From UBA7359 sp963976795 (GTDB lineage Bacteria; Pseudomonadota; Gammaproteobacteria; Eutrophobiales; Eutrophobiaceae): a DNA stretch of 64,000 nt. The stretch is from contig CAXBLT010000003.1 in assembly GCA_963976795.1 (NCBI GenBank), positions 1 through 64,000 on the forward strand, written 5' to 3'. Positions 52,727 to 61,424 of this stretch are shown here, piece after piece. The translations under genes were made by a program, and so were the position numbers. Below the pieces are notes generated by a model. That model did no database searches and was not told where the DNA came from. It saw only the letters and a program-made list of their open reading frames with translations. Position 1 is the first letter of the stretch. Each line of letters begins with the position of its first letter.

Positions 52727-54034
52727 TTAGATTGCACGCACTCTTCTTAGCCATAGGTCTATACCTATAGCCATAATAACCGCGCCATATTCCATGAGAA
52801 TGATCCAAAGAGGTATTTCAAAAAATGCGACCTCCGTAGAACTCAGATTAATCCCGATGGCATAAGACAATAGAATAGTGACCGAGAATGTCCAACTCCA
52901 AAAAGCCGGGAATAGTACAGCAAATGGCAGTAACCAGATCAGATACCAGGCATTTACTACCGGCGCTATTAGTAGAAAAAGTCCAAAAACGATATCGCCA
53001 CGCGGTATCTTCCAGACAGATGCTTTTTGATGCTGCCAAAACAATGTTGAGAAAATAAAAATAAAGGCTGTCCCTGACAAGAGTTTCACTGTCACGGGGT
53101 CAAACCACTGACGCAACAAGGTATAGAGCGAGCTATTAAAGTGCCATTCACGCGCGAATACAAGTAGTCCCGCCATATCCGAACCTCCCTTCCACACAAA
53201 AGGCCCGTACAAAACGAGTAAAACCATTCCAAACAAACACCAGTAACGAAAAGCCAATCGCCACAAGATAAAGGGCACCATTAACAATGCAAATATTTTA
53301 GCTCCCACACTTAACGCGATTAGACTGACTGCAGCAGCAAGCTTATTTTGTTGCCGACAATACAATGCCAACATCATTAATACCGCTCCAACAATATCAG
53401 GGTGCGCGGTAAAGGCTATTTCTTTAATAAGTAATGGCGACCAGGCATAGAGTAATACCCAACGAACATTAGACAAGCGCAACAACAGCAGAATCATGAC
53501 CATATCTGCCAACGAATAAAGGACTTGTAACACCCAGACCTGATCAGAGGCCAAAACATGGGCTAACAAGAAAGTGTATTGCAGTATCGGCCCGTATATT
53601 GTCGGGACATCAGGATAATTAACCTGTGCTAATAGGCCATAAAATTTAACGGGAATACTGCTATCACCAAAAAAAGTCGACGGTGCCAAGCCATAGGGAG
53701 AACCTGTTTCATAAAAACGGTAACCATCCCAGAGATAACGAAAAAAATCATCTTCCCATAAGGGGTCTCCAAAAATACCGATAAGCCGAAAACAAGCTGC
53801 CCAATAGAGCAACTTTAACGGTGTTAATGATTTTTCATCGGCACCTTGAAAGGCAATAAGGGTTGCAATCAGACAGACACCGAGCAAGGCATAGTAAATT
53901 GATATACTGAGTAGCTGTGGATGTAGTGAGTACCATGCCAGTACACTGTAAGCAATGGCACAAACTAGTCCTGATCCATCTAGCCGCAATGAAAATGGCA
54001 TGTCTTTACTAACTGGGCTACGCGCTATATTCAT
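52727..54034 (-). CDS. GT-C-type membrane glycosyltransferase
   Basis: About 11 transmembrane helices in 435 residues (ATG at 54034; a TTG six bases earlier is less likely). The first large loop carries GDPLWEDDFFRYLWDGYRF, the acidic GT-C motif found in polyprenyl-phosphate-sugar-dependent mannosyltransferase-like enzymes. NYPDVPTIYGPILQY and FTAHPDIVGAVLMMLAL are further conserved loops. It would transfer a sugar from a lipid-linked donor at the periplasmic face. It is divergent from the small secreted protein and GT2 genes, which may supply the donor. Confidence 0.82.
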   Translation of the reverse strand: MNIARSPVSKDMPFSLRLDGSGLVCAIAYSVLAWYSLHPQLLSISIYYALLGVCLIATLIAFQGADEKSLTPLKLLYWAACFRLIGIFGDPLWEDDFFRYLWDGYRFYETGSPYGLAPSTFFGDSSIPVKFYGLLAQVNYPDVPTIYGPILQYTFLLAHVLASDQVWVLQVLYSLADMVMILLLLRLSNVRWVLLYAWSPLLIKEIAFTAHPDIVGAVLMMLALYCRQQNKLAAAVSLIALSVGAKIFALLMVPFILWRLAFRYWCLFGMVLLVLYGPFVWKGGSDMAGLLVFAREWHFNSSLYTLLRQWFDPVTVKLLSGTAFIFIFSTLFWQHQKASVWKIPRGDIVFGLFLLIAPVVNAWYLIWLLPFAVLFPAFWSWTFSVTILLSYAIGINLSSTEVAFFEIPLWIILMEYGAVIMAIGIDLWLRRVRAI

Positions 54035-54243
54035 GTCCAAATCATTATATTACATTCAGAATCCAATAATATTTTCAGATAACGACAGACGTTACCTCAT
54101 TGTCGCTTTGACTTTAGCAAGCACATTGTTACAGAACCTTTTCCTTAAAACGCACTCTATATGTAAACTTAACATTACGGGTCGCCACCGAATGGCATTA
54201 CTTAATGCCATTCAGCTCACAACACGCCAATGGGAGAACTATG

Positions 54244-54555
54244 ATGACAATCCGACCCTGCAAAATCTTGCTTACGTTTATAATAAGCACATTCATCTTT
54301 AGTGCGCCGGCGACATTTGCCTCTGTAAACTTCCCTGAAGAATCGGCTAACGACCCCTATCATGTTGGCAAAATCATCTATCATCGCAAACTGGCCTGCC
54401 CCGACTGTCCCCTGTCAAAAACAATTATTGACCCATCCATGTATAAATCTATTATTCAACGACTTAAGACCGACAAAGAATTAATGACAGCATTGAATGA
54501 AAAAGAGCGTACCGCCGTGACATATTATCTAGAAATGCTGTTCACACCACGCTAA
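54244..54555 (+). CDS. Small exported protein with CPDCP motif
   Basis: The chosen start (second ATG of a pair, seven bases after GGGAG) opens a signal peptide (MTIRPCKILLTFIISTFIF, cleaved near TFA). The mature part of about 75 residues has LACPDCPL, a CxxC pair without the His of a c-type heme site, and an all-helical C-terminus with YYLEMLF. It may bind a metal or be a redox or cytochrome-derived relic. The next gene (GT2) starts 10 bases later, suggesting one transcript. Confidence 0.65.
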   Translation: MTIRPCKILLTFIISTFIFSAPATFASVNFPEESANDPYHVGKIIYHRKLACPDCPLSKTIIDPSMYKSIIQRLKTDKELMTALNEKERTAVTYYLEMLFTPR

Positions 54556-54565
54556 GGCTACACTG

Positions 54566-55339
54566 GTGTATCAAAATAAACGTATTGCCGCCATCATTCC
54601 GGCTAGAGACGAAGCACAAGCGATTAAAAGCGTCATTGACGGTCTATCGGACTTAAAAGATATAAAGGGCGTCAGGATTATCGACGATATCGTGGTATGC
54701 GATAATGGCTCAATCGACAAAACGGCTGAAATTTCCCAAGCAGCAGGCGCACACGTAGTAAATCAGTCGCGACCAGGATACGGGATTGCATGTTTAACTG
54801 CGCTCGCAGAAACCCAAAATGCAGACATTTTATTATTCATAGACGGTGATAATGCCTTCCGTGCACATCAAGCTATACCATTGATAGACAGTATCGCCAA
54901 AGGCAAGGACCTTGCCATAGGTTCACGTACATTGGGTTCCGTAGAAAGGCATGCGCTAACGGTTCCCCAACAATTTGGTAATTGGCTGGCGAGTAGACTA
55001 ATTCGTATGATATGGGGTGAGGCCGTAACTGATTTGGGTCCGTTTCGTGCTGTGTCACAAACTGCACTGCAACGCATGTCTATGGAAGATGAAACCTATG
55101 GCTGGACCATTGAGATGCAAATCAAAGCAATTCAATTAGGCATGTCCATAGAAGAACACCCGGTGGATACTTATCGACGCCTGGGCCACTCAAAGATCAG
55201 TGGGACGATCAAAGGAACAATTGGTGCCGCCATTGGTATTCTTTCAATGATTGCGCTACTTCGCTGGCGACAGTTTTTACAGTCTGGCAAACACGTAAAT
55301 TATTCAGCCCCAACAGAAAACGACCCGTTTCAACTTTAA
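54566..55339 (+). CDS. Family 2 glycosyltransferase
   Basis: A 257-residue GT-A fold enzyme, predicted cytosolic or membrane-associated. IAAIIPARDEAQAIKSVI opens the Rossmann region; DIVVCDNGSIDKT and LLFIDGDNAF contain the acidic nucleotide-sugar residues; TYGWTIEMQIKA and HPVDTYRRLGHSKISGT are typical of dolichyl-phosphate-sugar-synthase-like enzymes. The start is GTG at 54566. It could form a polyprenyl-phosphate sugar used by the GT-C enzyme next door; that link is inference. Confidence 0.87.
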   Translation: MYQNKRIAAIIPARDEAQAIKSVIDGLSDLKDIKGVRIIDDIVVCDNGSIDKTAEISQAAGAHVVNQSRPGYGIACLTALAETQNADILLFIDGDNAFRAHQAIPLIDSIAKGKDLAIGSRTLGSVERHALTVPQQFGNWLASRLIRMIWGEAVTDLGPFRAVSQTALQRMSMEDETYGWTIEMQIKAIQLGMSIEEHPVDTYRRLGHSKISGTIKGTIGAAIGILSMIALLRWRQFLQSGKHVNYSAPTENDPFQL

Positions 55340-55380
55340 TAAGACTTGATAGAACCGCTCTTAAATTTACAGGAATATTA

Positions 55381-56226
55381 ATGGACATAAACGATACCGG
55401 GCAATTTAAAAGCAACTTTATATCTACAATATCTTTATTGCTATTGACCTTATTATCATCGCTGGCTATTGCCGCACCGGAAAACAAACCGTTGATATTT
55501 TGGTCTGGCAGCAATGAAAAAAATACGACTATAGTTGATCACACGAGCTGGCAGGAACTTCTCGACACTTACCTTGATAGTAAACACGCCAGCGGGATCA
55601 ACCGTTTCAATTACGCAGCAGTAAATGAAAAAGATCAAAAAGTCTTGAACAATTATATTAAGCAACTACAAGCTATTAACCCCCGCGAACTTAATCGCGC
55701 AGAACAAAAAGCATTTTGGATCAACCTGTATAATGCCCTCACCGTAGAATTAATTGTGAAGAACTACCCCATTAAATCTATTACTAAATTAGGCAAGAGC
55801 ATTTTTGCATTTGGTCCATGGGACGATATATTGATTACTATAGAAGGCCAGGAACTAACACTTAACAATATCGAGCATGGGATATTGAGACCCTTTTTTA
55901 ATGACAATCGCATTCACTATGCTGTTAATTGTGCCAGCATGAGTTGCCCTAACTTATCCGCTATAGCTTATACATCAGACAACACAGATCAACTTCTTGA
56001 ACAGGGCGCCAGGCAATACGTTAATCATAGTCGTGGCGTAAGCTTTCAGAATAAAAAGCTTAAAGTATCCAGTATTTACCATTGGTATAAAGATGATTTT
56101 GGCGGGGACAATAAGTCCTTAATCGGACATCTCTCTCACTACGCCGAAACTGATTTAGCAAAACGGTTAAAGAATTACCAGGGCAATGTAGAACATGATT
56201 ACGATTGGAAACTTAACAAACCCTAA
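55381..56226 (+). CDS. Exported DUF547 domain protein
   Basis: 281 residues with an N-terminal signal or anchor helix (FISTISLLLLTLLSSLAIAA). The DUF547 domain covers about 65-230: RAEQKAFWINLYNALTVELI, KSIFAFGPWDDILI, LNNIEHGILRPFF and HYAVNCASMSCPNLSA with its conserved Cys pair. DUF547 is fused or linked to glycosyltransferases in many proteobacteria and may act as a periplasmic hydrolase or thiol-dependent enzyme; no reaction is established. It follows the GT2 gene by 41 bases. Confidence 0.85.
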   Translation: MDINDTGQFKSNFISTISLLLLTLLSSLAIAAPENKPLIFWSGSNEKNTTIVDHTSWQELLDTYLDSKHASGINRFNYAAVNEKDQKVLNNYIKQLQAINPRELNRAEQKAFWINLYNALTVELIVKNYPIKSITKLGKSIFAFGPWDDILITIEGQELTLNNIEHGILRPFFNDNRIHYAVNCASMSCPNLSAIAYTSDNTDQLLEQGARQYVNHSRGVSFQNKKLKVSSIYHWYKDDFGGDNKSLIGHLSHYAETDLAKRLKNYQGNVEHDYDWKLNKP

Positions 56227-56273
56227 ACCGTGACTATAATTTATACGCCCTTACTGAAACATGGGACAAGCCA

Positions 56274-56813
56274 ATGAAACGCATCATACCTATTCTCGCA
56301 ACATTAACACTGTCATCTTTAAACGCCTGGGCAGAAACACCAAACGAAACTACGATAGACTGGACATCAGCAAAAGAAGTTAAAAGCCTGGTTGTATTAA
56401 GGCTTGAACCGCAACAGGGAGAAGTCACCTACGGGCCTAATCTAGCGCAATCAGATCAATCATTCATGGGTAACTTTTCCGAAATTTACCTTACACGTGT
56501 AATCGCCCCGACAAATGAAGAAGCCTACACTTTGTTTATTACCGCTAATCATAACGATCAGGACTGGCACTCCTATGACACGGCAAAAAAGAAAGACGGT
56601 GAAAAACTAGACTTGCAGACACTTGGTAGAAACGAGAATGTCTCTGTTAATAATGTTGATTACAAATATGAAGAACGACTGGCAATAATCATGAGCTTCA
56701 TAGATTTTGCTGACGGTTTTGACTTTGGACTAGAGTTAACAATTAGCGGCAAACAAACGGACACGATCATGATCCCGGCGACATACTTCCGGGCGATGTT
56801 ACAGAGCATGTAA
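56274..56813 (+). CDS. Unrecognised exported protein (179 aa)
   Basis: A signal peptide (MKRIIPILATLTLSSLNAWA) precedes a mature region of about 160 residues that looks mostly beta: VVLRLEPQQGEVTYGP, then SEIYLTRVIAPTNEEAYTLF. There are no Cys and no obvious catalytic motif. I do not recognise the family. It lies 47 bases after the DUF547 gene on the same strand and may share its transcript; it is 7 bases from the convergent small lipoprotein gene. Confidence 0.6.
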   Translation: MKRIIPILATLTLSSLNAWAETPNETTIDWTSAKEVKSLVVLRLEPQQGEVTYGPNLAQSDQSFMGNFSEIYLTRVIAPTNEEAYTLFITANHNDQDWHSYDTAKKKDGEKLDLQTLGRNENVSVNNVDYKYEERLAIIMSFIDFADGFDFGLELTISGKQTDTIMIPATYFRAMLQSM

Positions 56814-56820
56814 TAAAAGG

Positions 56821-57033
56821 TTATTCGCCCTGATTTTCAATTGCTTCCCTGGTCACAGCTGCTGAATCTAGCATCATGTTTTCAACTTCTTTAGCTTTAT
56901 TAATAGTATCAGTCTGTTCTTTCCACACATGATCTTTCTGACTGGCTTTACTGCTAATATCATTCTCATCAGAACAACCAAACAAATAAAAACACGCAAC
57001 TAAAATAAAAAGCATCTTATTTAAGAGAGCCAT
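56821..57033 (-). CDS. Small lipoprotein
   Basis: 70 residues: a type II signal peptide with lipobox YLFGC (Cys20 lipidated), then about 50 charged, probably helical residues (EQTDTINKAKEVENMML). The residue after Cys is Ser, so an outer-membrane location is likely. No known family is evident. It starts 16 bases after the carbonic anhydrase stop and is probably in that transcript. Small helical lipoproteins often have structural envelope roles; unproven here. Confidence 0.7.
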   Translation of the reverse strand: MALLNKMLFILVACFYLFGCSDENDISSKASQKDHVWKEQTDTINKAKEVENMMLDSAAVTREAIENQGE

Positions 57034-57049
57034 ATTGTCACCTCACGAT

Positions 57050-57697
57050 TTAACTACAGATTTCTAAATCATTAACAGGTAAAAACTGATCACCCTGCTT
57101 ACCAAACAAACAGCCACTGTCAATGTCAAAATACCAGCCATGCATAAATAATTTTCCAGCATCATAGCGTTCTTTTATCCAGGGAAAAGTCATGAGATTA
57201 TCAAGCGATATTTGTATCGATGCCTTTTCGCACCTGACACATTGCGCATCGAAGTCTTCATTCTCATTGTTATTGATAACCCGCTCTCTTGCTGTCTTTG
57301 CAATTTCCATCCATGGATCAATGAACCCATAATCATGACCGAGATGATTGCCTTCCATTAAACTTTTTATACCACCACACTGACTATGACCAAAAACAAT
57401 AATATGTTTTACATTTAGATGTTTTATTGCAAACTCCATTGCCGCACTGGTACCGTGTGACTTTCCGTCCACTTCATTAACAGGCACCAGGTTTGCTACG
57501 TTACGAATAACAAAAATATCACCCGGCGCGGTATCCATAACCTGTGCAGGGTCTACCCGAGAATCACAACAAGAAATAACTAAAAACTTTGGCGACTGAC
57601 CTTCTTCAAAGAGGCTGTTATATATTTCAGGCTGTTCCTCAAAATATTTTTTATGAAACCGTTGATAGCCATTAATCAGCTTTTTTACTTCTTGCAT
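57050..57697 (-). CDS. can: Beta-type carbonic anhydrase
   Basis: It hydrates CO2 to bicarbonate. The zinc ligands are C43, H104 and C107; D45 and R47 form the catalytic dyad (SCCDSRVDP and FGHSQCGGI). The 215-residue product is the size of E. coli Can. Bicarbonate made here could serve carboxylases such as the purine pathway, which fits its position 11 bases after purC; a role in autotrophic carbon supply is possible but not shown. Confidence 0.95.
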   Translation of the reverse strand: MQEVKKLINGYQRFHKKYFEEQPEIYNSLFEEGQSPKFLVISCCDSRVDPAQVMDTAPGDIFVIRNVANLVPVNEVDGKSHGTSAAMEFAIKHLNVKHIIVFGHSQCGGIKSLMEGNHLGHDYGFIDPWMEIAKTARERVINNNENEDFDAQCVRCEKASIQISLDNLMTFPWIKERYDAGKLFMHGWYFDIDSGCLFGKQGDQFLPVNDLEICS

Positions 57698-57708
57698 CTC
57701 ATAAACCT

Positions 57709-58611
57709 CTATACTGACTTTGAAATAAGTTTATCTCGTGCTTCTTCATATTTTACAGCGGTGTTCTTTATAACATCTTCAGGCAAACTCGGTCCGGGCG
57801 CAGTCTTATCCCAGTCTAGTGTTTCTAAATAATCACGGATGTACTGCTTATCAAAACTGGGCGGGCTAGCCCCAAGCTGATATGACTCTACCGGCCAAAA
57901 CCGTGATGAATCCGGCGTTAGTACTTCATCGATTAGAATAAGCTGGTTGTTCTCATCAATCCCAAATTCAAACTTGGTATCTGCAATAATAATATTTCTG
58001 TCTCGCGCATACTCAGCGGCCTCGGAATAAATTTTCAAACTAATATCTCGTACTTGCTCTGCCAGATCAATTCCTATCAAGTCTATTGTCTTTTCAAAAT
58101 CAATATTCTCATCATGTTCACCAACATCGGCTTTAGTCGCTGGCGTAAAAATAGGTTCTGGTAATTTTTCCGCTTGTTGCAAACCTGATGGCAGGCTTAT
58201 TCCGCAGACTTCACCAGTAGCCTGATAATCCTTCCAACCAGAACCAATCAAATAACCACGAATCACCGCTTCGACAGGCAAGGCCCTTAGCTTTCGAACC
58301 ACGATAGATCGTGGCTCAAGGATCTCAAGATTCTCATCATCCTTGAGGACATCTTTTACGGCGATACCAGTAAGATGGTTGGGGATGATATCTTTACAAC
58401 GATCAAACCAAAAGTTCGAGACCTCAGTCAAAATGCTGCCTTTACCGGGTATCGGATCTGGCAAAATAACATCGAAAGCAGAAAGTCGATCACTGGTCAC
58501 TATCAGCATGTGCTGATCGTCTATGCCGTAAATATCCCTGACTTTGCCATTACTGATAAGCGGCAAGCTCTTAATATGGGAACGATAAAGTGCGTCTGAA
58601 TTGGATTTCAT
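57709..58611 (-). CDS. purC: SAICAR synthetase PurC (long form)
   Basis: It adds aspartate to CAIR in purine synthesis, using ATP. GKVRDIYGIDDQHMLIVTSDRLSAFD-like N-terminus (seen at about 22-47), LPVEAVIRGYLIGSGWKDY and IIIADTKFEFGIDE are conserved. The 300-residue length is of the longer PurC class rather than the 237-residue E. coli type. It lies 11 bases before can. A 183-base gap to glnS holds no gene and presumably the purC promoter. Confidence 0.96.
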   Translation of the reverse strand: MKSNSDALYRSHIKSLPLISNGKVRDIYGIDDQHMLIVTSDRLSAFDVILPDPIPGKGSILTEVSNFWFDRCKDIIPNHLTGIAVKDVLKDDENLEILEPRSIVVRKLRALPVEAVIRGYLIGSGWKDYQATGEVCGISLPSGLQQAEKLPEPIFTPATKADVGEHDENIDFEKTIDLIGIDLAEQVRDISLKIYSEAAEYARDRNIIIADTKFEFGIDENNQLILIDEVLTPDSSRFWPVESYQLGASPPSFDKQYIRDYLETLDWDKTAPGPSLPEDVIKNTAVKYEEARDKLISKSV

Positions 58612-58794
58612 ATCTTGATTGCTTGATTCTCTACAAAAAAACCTATTCTCCCATACTACTCATATTTCGGCTATTGATGGCTATAACAAGCTGTGTAATG
58701 TTCGTAAAAATCAAGGCACGCTCAGAATATGTACGTAGCAATAAAATTGAGAACCTCTTATCGGGAAAGAAATTCCTGAGAAATAATTTTTATC

Positions 58795-60480
58795 TTATTT
58801 TTGTTTCGCCCAAGAGTCGCGCAAGGTGACTGTTCTATTGAAAACAGGTTTGCCATCAAACTCATCTTTACTATCAACACAAAAATAGCCCGTTCGTTCA
58901 AATTGAAAAATATCTTCTTTTTGTGCCCCAGCTAATGACGGTTCAAGATAGGCTTCTTTTATAAGCTTAATAGAATCACTATTGAGAAACTCTTTCCAAT
59001 CTTGTTCATGTTTATTGCTATCCGGTTTAGGATCGTTAAATAAACGATCATACAGACGCACCTCTGTTTGTAAGGCGTGTTTAACTGAGACCCAATGTAT
59101 TGTTCCCTTAACCTTACGGCCATCAGGTGCGTTTCCACCTTTGGTCTCAGGGTCATAGGTACAACGCAACTCTACAACATTACCTGACTCGTCTTTAATA
59201 ACCTCGTTGCAAGTGATGAAGTAAGCATAACGCAACCTCACTTCTCGACCGGGGCCCAAACGGAAGAATTTTTTCGGCGGATCTTCCATAAAGTCACTCT
59301 GCTCTATGTAAATAACTTTAGAAAAAGGTAATTGGCGTTGCCCCATATCTGGATTGTTTGGGTGATATGGTGCGTCCAGCAATTCTGTTTCCTCTTCAGG
59401 GTAATTCTCAATCACAACCTTAAGTGGATCCAGAACACCAAGCACACGCCGAGTTCGCTTATCAAGATCTTCTCGCACACAATTTTCCAACACACCAACA
59501 TCGATTACGGTGTCTGTTTTGGTAACACCAATGCGCCCGCAAAAATCACGAATTGACTCAGGCGTATAACCACGCCGACGCATCCCGACGATGGTTGGCA
59601 TACGCGGGTCATCCCAACCGGATACATGGCCATCCGTCACCAATTCATTTAATTTACGTTTACTTGTAACGGTATAGTTTAAATTCAAACGGGCAAACTC
59701 GATCTGTTGTGGATGACACGGCACGGGCAATTGATCAAGAAACCAGTCATACAAAGGACGGTGATCTTCAAACTCCAATGTGCATAGTGAATGCGTGATT
59801 CCTTCCAACGCATCAGAAATACAATGTGTGTAATCGTACATGGGATAGATACACCATTCATCCCCGGTTCTGTGGTGCGCAACTTTTCTGATTCTATAAA
59901 TAGCCGGATCACGCATATTCATATTGGGAGATGCCATATCAATCTTGGCTCGCAATAGGCATTCGCCTTCTTCAAACTCGCCAACGCGCATCTGATCAAA
60001 TAAAGCCAGGTTCTCTTCAACGCTTCTATCCCGATGCGGACTCGGCCTCCCGGGCTCAGTCAGGGTGCCACGGTATTCTCGTGTTTCATCCGCACTTAAA
60101 TGACAAACATAGGCCTTGTCATCACGAATGAGTTGCTTGGCAAACTCAAATAATTTTTCATAATAATCTGACGCATAAAAAAGTCGGTCTTCCCAATCAA
60201 AGCCAAGCCACTTAACATCGTTTTGTATCGAGTCTGTATATTCAACATCCTCTTTTTCAGGATTGGTATCATCAAACCGAAGATTACAAATACCGCCTTC
60301 ATAGTCTTGAGCGACGCCAAAATTCAAACAGATCGATTTTGCATGACCGATATGCAGATAACCGTTAGGCTCTGGTGGGAAACGTGTATGTACACGACTA
60401 TCATTTTTATTATTCTTTAAATCATCATTGATGATATTACGAATAAAATTACTCGGTTCTGGTATTACGTTATCAGACAT
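58795..60480 (-). CDS. glnS: Glutaminyl-tRNA synthetase
   Basis: This class I synthetase charges tRNA-Gln directly. RFPPEPNGYLHIGHAKSI contains the HIGH motif and VTSKRKLN the KMSKS-like loop. The anticodon-binding beta barrels fill the C-terminal half (RLGPGREVRLRYAYF, TIHWVSVKHALQTEVRLYDR). The length of 561 is close to E. coli GlnS (554). GlnS is typical of gammaproteobacteria, which supports the taxonomic placement. Confidence 0.98.
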   Translation of the reverse strand: MSDNVIPEPSNFIRNIINDDLKNNKNDSRVHTRFPPEPNGYLHIGHAKSICLNFGVAQDYEGGICNLRFDDTNPEKEDVEYTDSIQNDVKWLGFDWEDRLFYASDYYEKLFEFAKQLIRDDKAYVCHLSADETREYRGTLTEPGRPSPHRDRSVEENLALFDQMRVGEFEEGECLLRAKIDMASPNMNMRDPAIYRIRKVAHHRTGDEWCIYPMYDYTHCISDALEGITHSLCTLEFEDHRPLYDWFLDQLPVPCHPQQIEFARLNLNYTVTSKRKLNELVTDGHVSGWDDPRMPTIVGMRRRGYTPESIRDFCGRIGVTKTDTVIDVGVLENCVREDLDKRTRRVLGVLDPLKVVIENYPEEETELLDAPYHPNNPDMGQRQLPFSKVIYIEQSDFMEDPPKKFFRLGPGREVRLRYAYFITCNEVIKDESGNVVELRCTYDPETKGGNAPDGRKVKGTIHWVSVKHALQTEVRLYDRLFNDPKPDSNKHEQDWKEFLNSDSIKLIKEAYLEPSLAGAQKEDIFQFERTGYFCVDSKDEFDGKPVFNRTVTLRDSWAKQK

Positions 60481-60570
60481 GAATTATCCTAAATTTATAC
60501 AGGTTTATTATTAGTTACATTTATACACTTTCCGCCATAAACGACAGCTTTAATAAATACTTTTTATTTA

Positions 60571-60591
60571 CTGCCTGGTTACTGAAGGCAG
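60571..60591 (-). terminator. Weak hairpin after the NYN gene
   Basis: CTGCCT (60571-60576) pairs with AGGCAG (60586-60591) around a 9-base loop, 3 bases past the stop codon. A/T-rich sequence follows on the minus strand, but not an uninterrupted T run. Confidence 0.35.
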
Positions 60592-60594
60592 ACA

Positions 60595-61311
60595 TTAAGT
60601 TGATTTTTTCTTTCTGGCATCTTTAACTAAATAAGCGTTTCCTGCTCCACGCTTGAGCTCAAATAAGTCAATTGCCTTAATAAGGCTACTCAAATTTTTG
60701 TAACCATAGTTCCTCGTATCAAAAGAGGTTTTATTTGATATATGTGATCCAACAGGTCCAAGAGCCGCCCAGCCGTTATCTTCTTCCGTTGATTCAATTG
60801 CTTGACGCAACAGATTTATAAGTTTGGTGTCAGATTTAATATTTTTAGTTTTTGTTTGCACTGCGCCATCTTGTTTTGGCTCTTGGTCTAAAAATAAAAA
60901 CCTAGAGCATGCATTCACAAATGGAGAAGGGGCTTTACGCTCCCCAAAACCTAAAACCACTTTGCCTTCAGCTAAGGCACGTGTAACCATTGGCGTAAAA
61001 TCACAATCTGATGAAACGAAACACATCACATCGATATCCTTGGTATACATTACATCCATTGCATCTATCACAAGGGCAATATCCGAAGCATTTTTTCCTT
61101 TTGTGAGATCGTATTGTTGTATCGGTTGGATCGCATATTCGTGTAGAAGATCTTCCCAGGGCTTTAGTGAAGAATTTTTCCAATTACCATAAGCCTTTCT
61201 TATCGTTACAACACCATATTTAGCAACTTCACTAAGAATCTCTTCAAATTTACTCGCAGGTGCATTATCTGCATCTATAAATAATGCAATTTTCTGTTTT
61301 AATTCACTCAT
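60595..61311 (-). CDS. NYN/PIN nuclease-like protein with C-terminal LOTUS (OST-HTH) domain
   Basis: Residues 6-150 form a NYN (LabA/DUF88) domain with acidic residues at FIDADN, DIALVIDAMDV and SSDCDFTPM, the cluster that binds metal in PIN-like nucleases. Residues about 165-232 form an OST-HTH/LOTUS domain (LINLLRQAIESTEEDNGW, NYGYKNLSSLIKAI), a winged-helix that binds RNA or partner proteins. A cytosolic RNA-processing role is expected; the substrate is unknown. It stands alone, with 283-base and 113-base distances to glnS-side and ubi genes including hairpin regions. Confidence 0.87.
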   Translation of the reverse strand: MSELKQKIALFIDADNAPASKFEEILSEVAKYGVVTIRKAYGNWKNSSLKPWEDLLHEYAIQPIQQYDLTKGKNASDIALVIDAMDVMYTKDIDVMCFVSSDCDFTPMVTRALAEGKVVLGFGERKAPSPFVNACSRFLFLDQEPKQDGAVQTKTKNIKSDTKLINLLRQAIESTEEDNGWAALGPVGSHISNKTSFDTRNYGYKNLSSLIKAIDLFELKRGAGNAYLVKDARKKKST

Positions 61312-61424
61312 TTTGCGTTTGCACCTTTTTTAAGCTCAACTAAAGGTTAAGAGACTCTTTCTCCACTTAAGGCATGATAGACAACATAATTAAAACCTTT
61401 TTACGGTGTAAATTATTGTTAACA

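Noticed and set aside
54566..56226. Arsenosugar synthesis cluster
   Set aside because: GT2 and DUF547 families occur near arsS in some genomes, but no radical SAM ArsS or ArsM gene is present.
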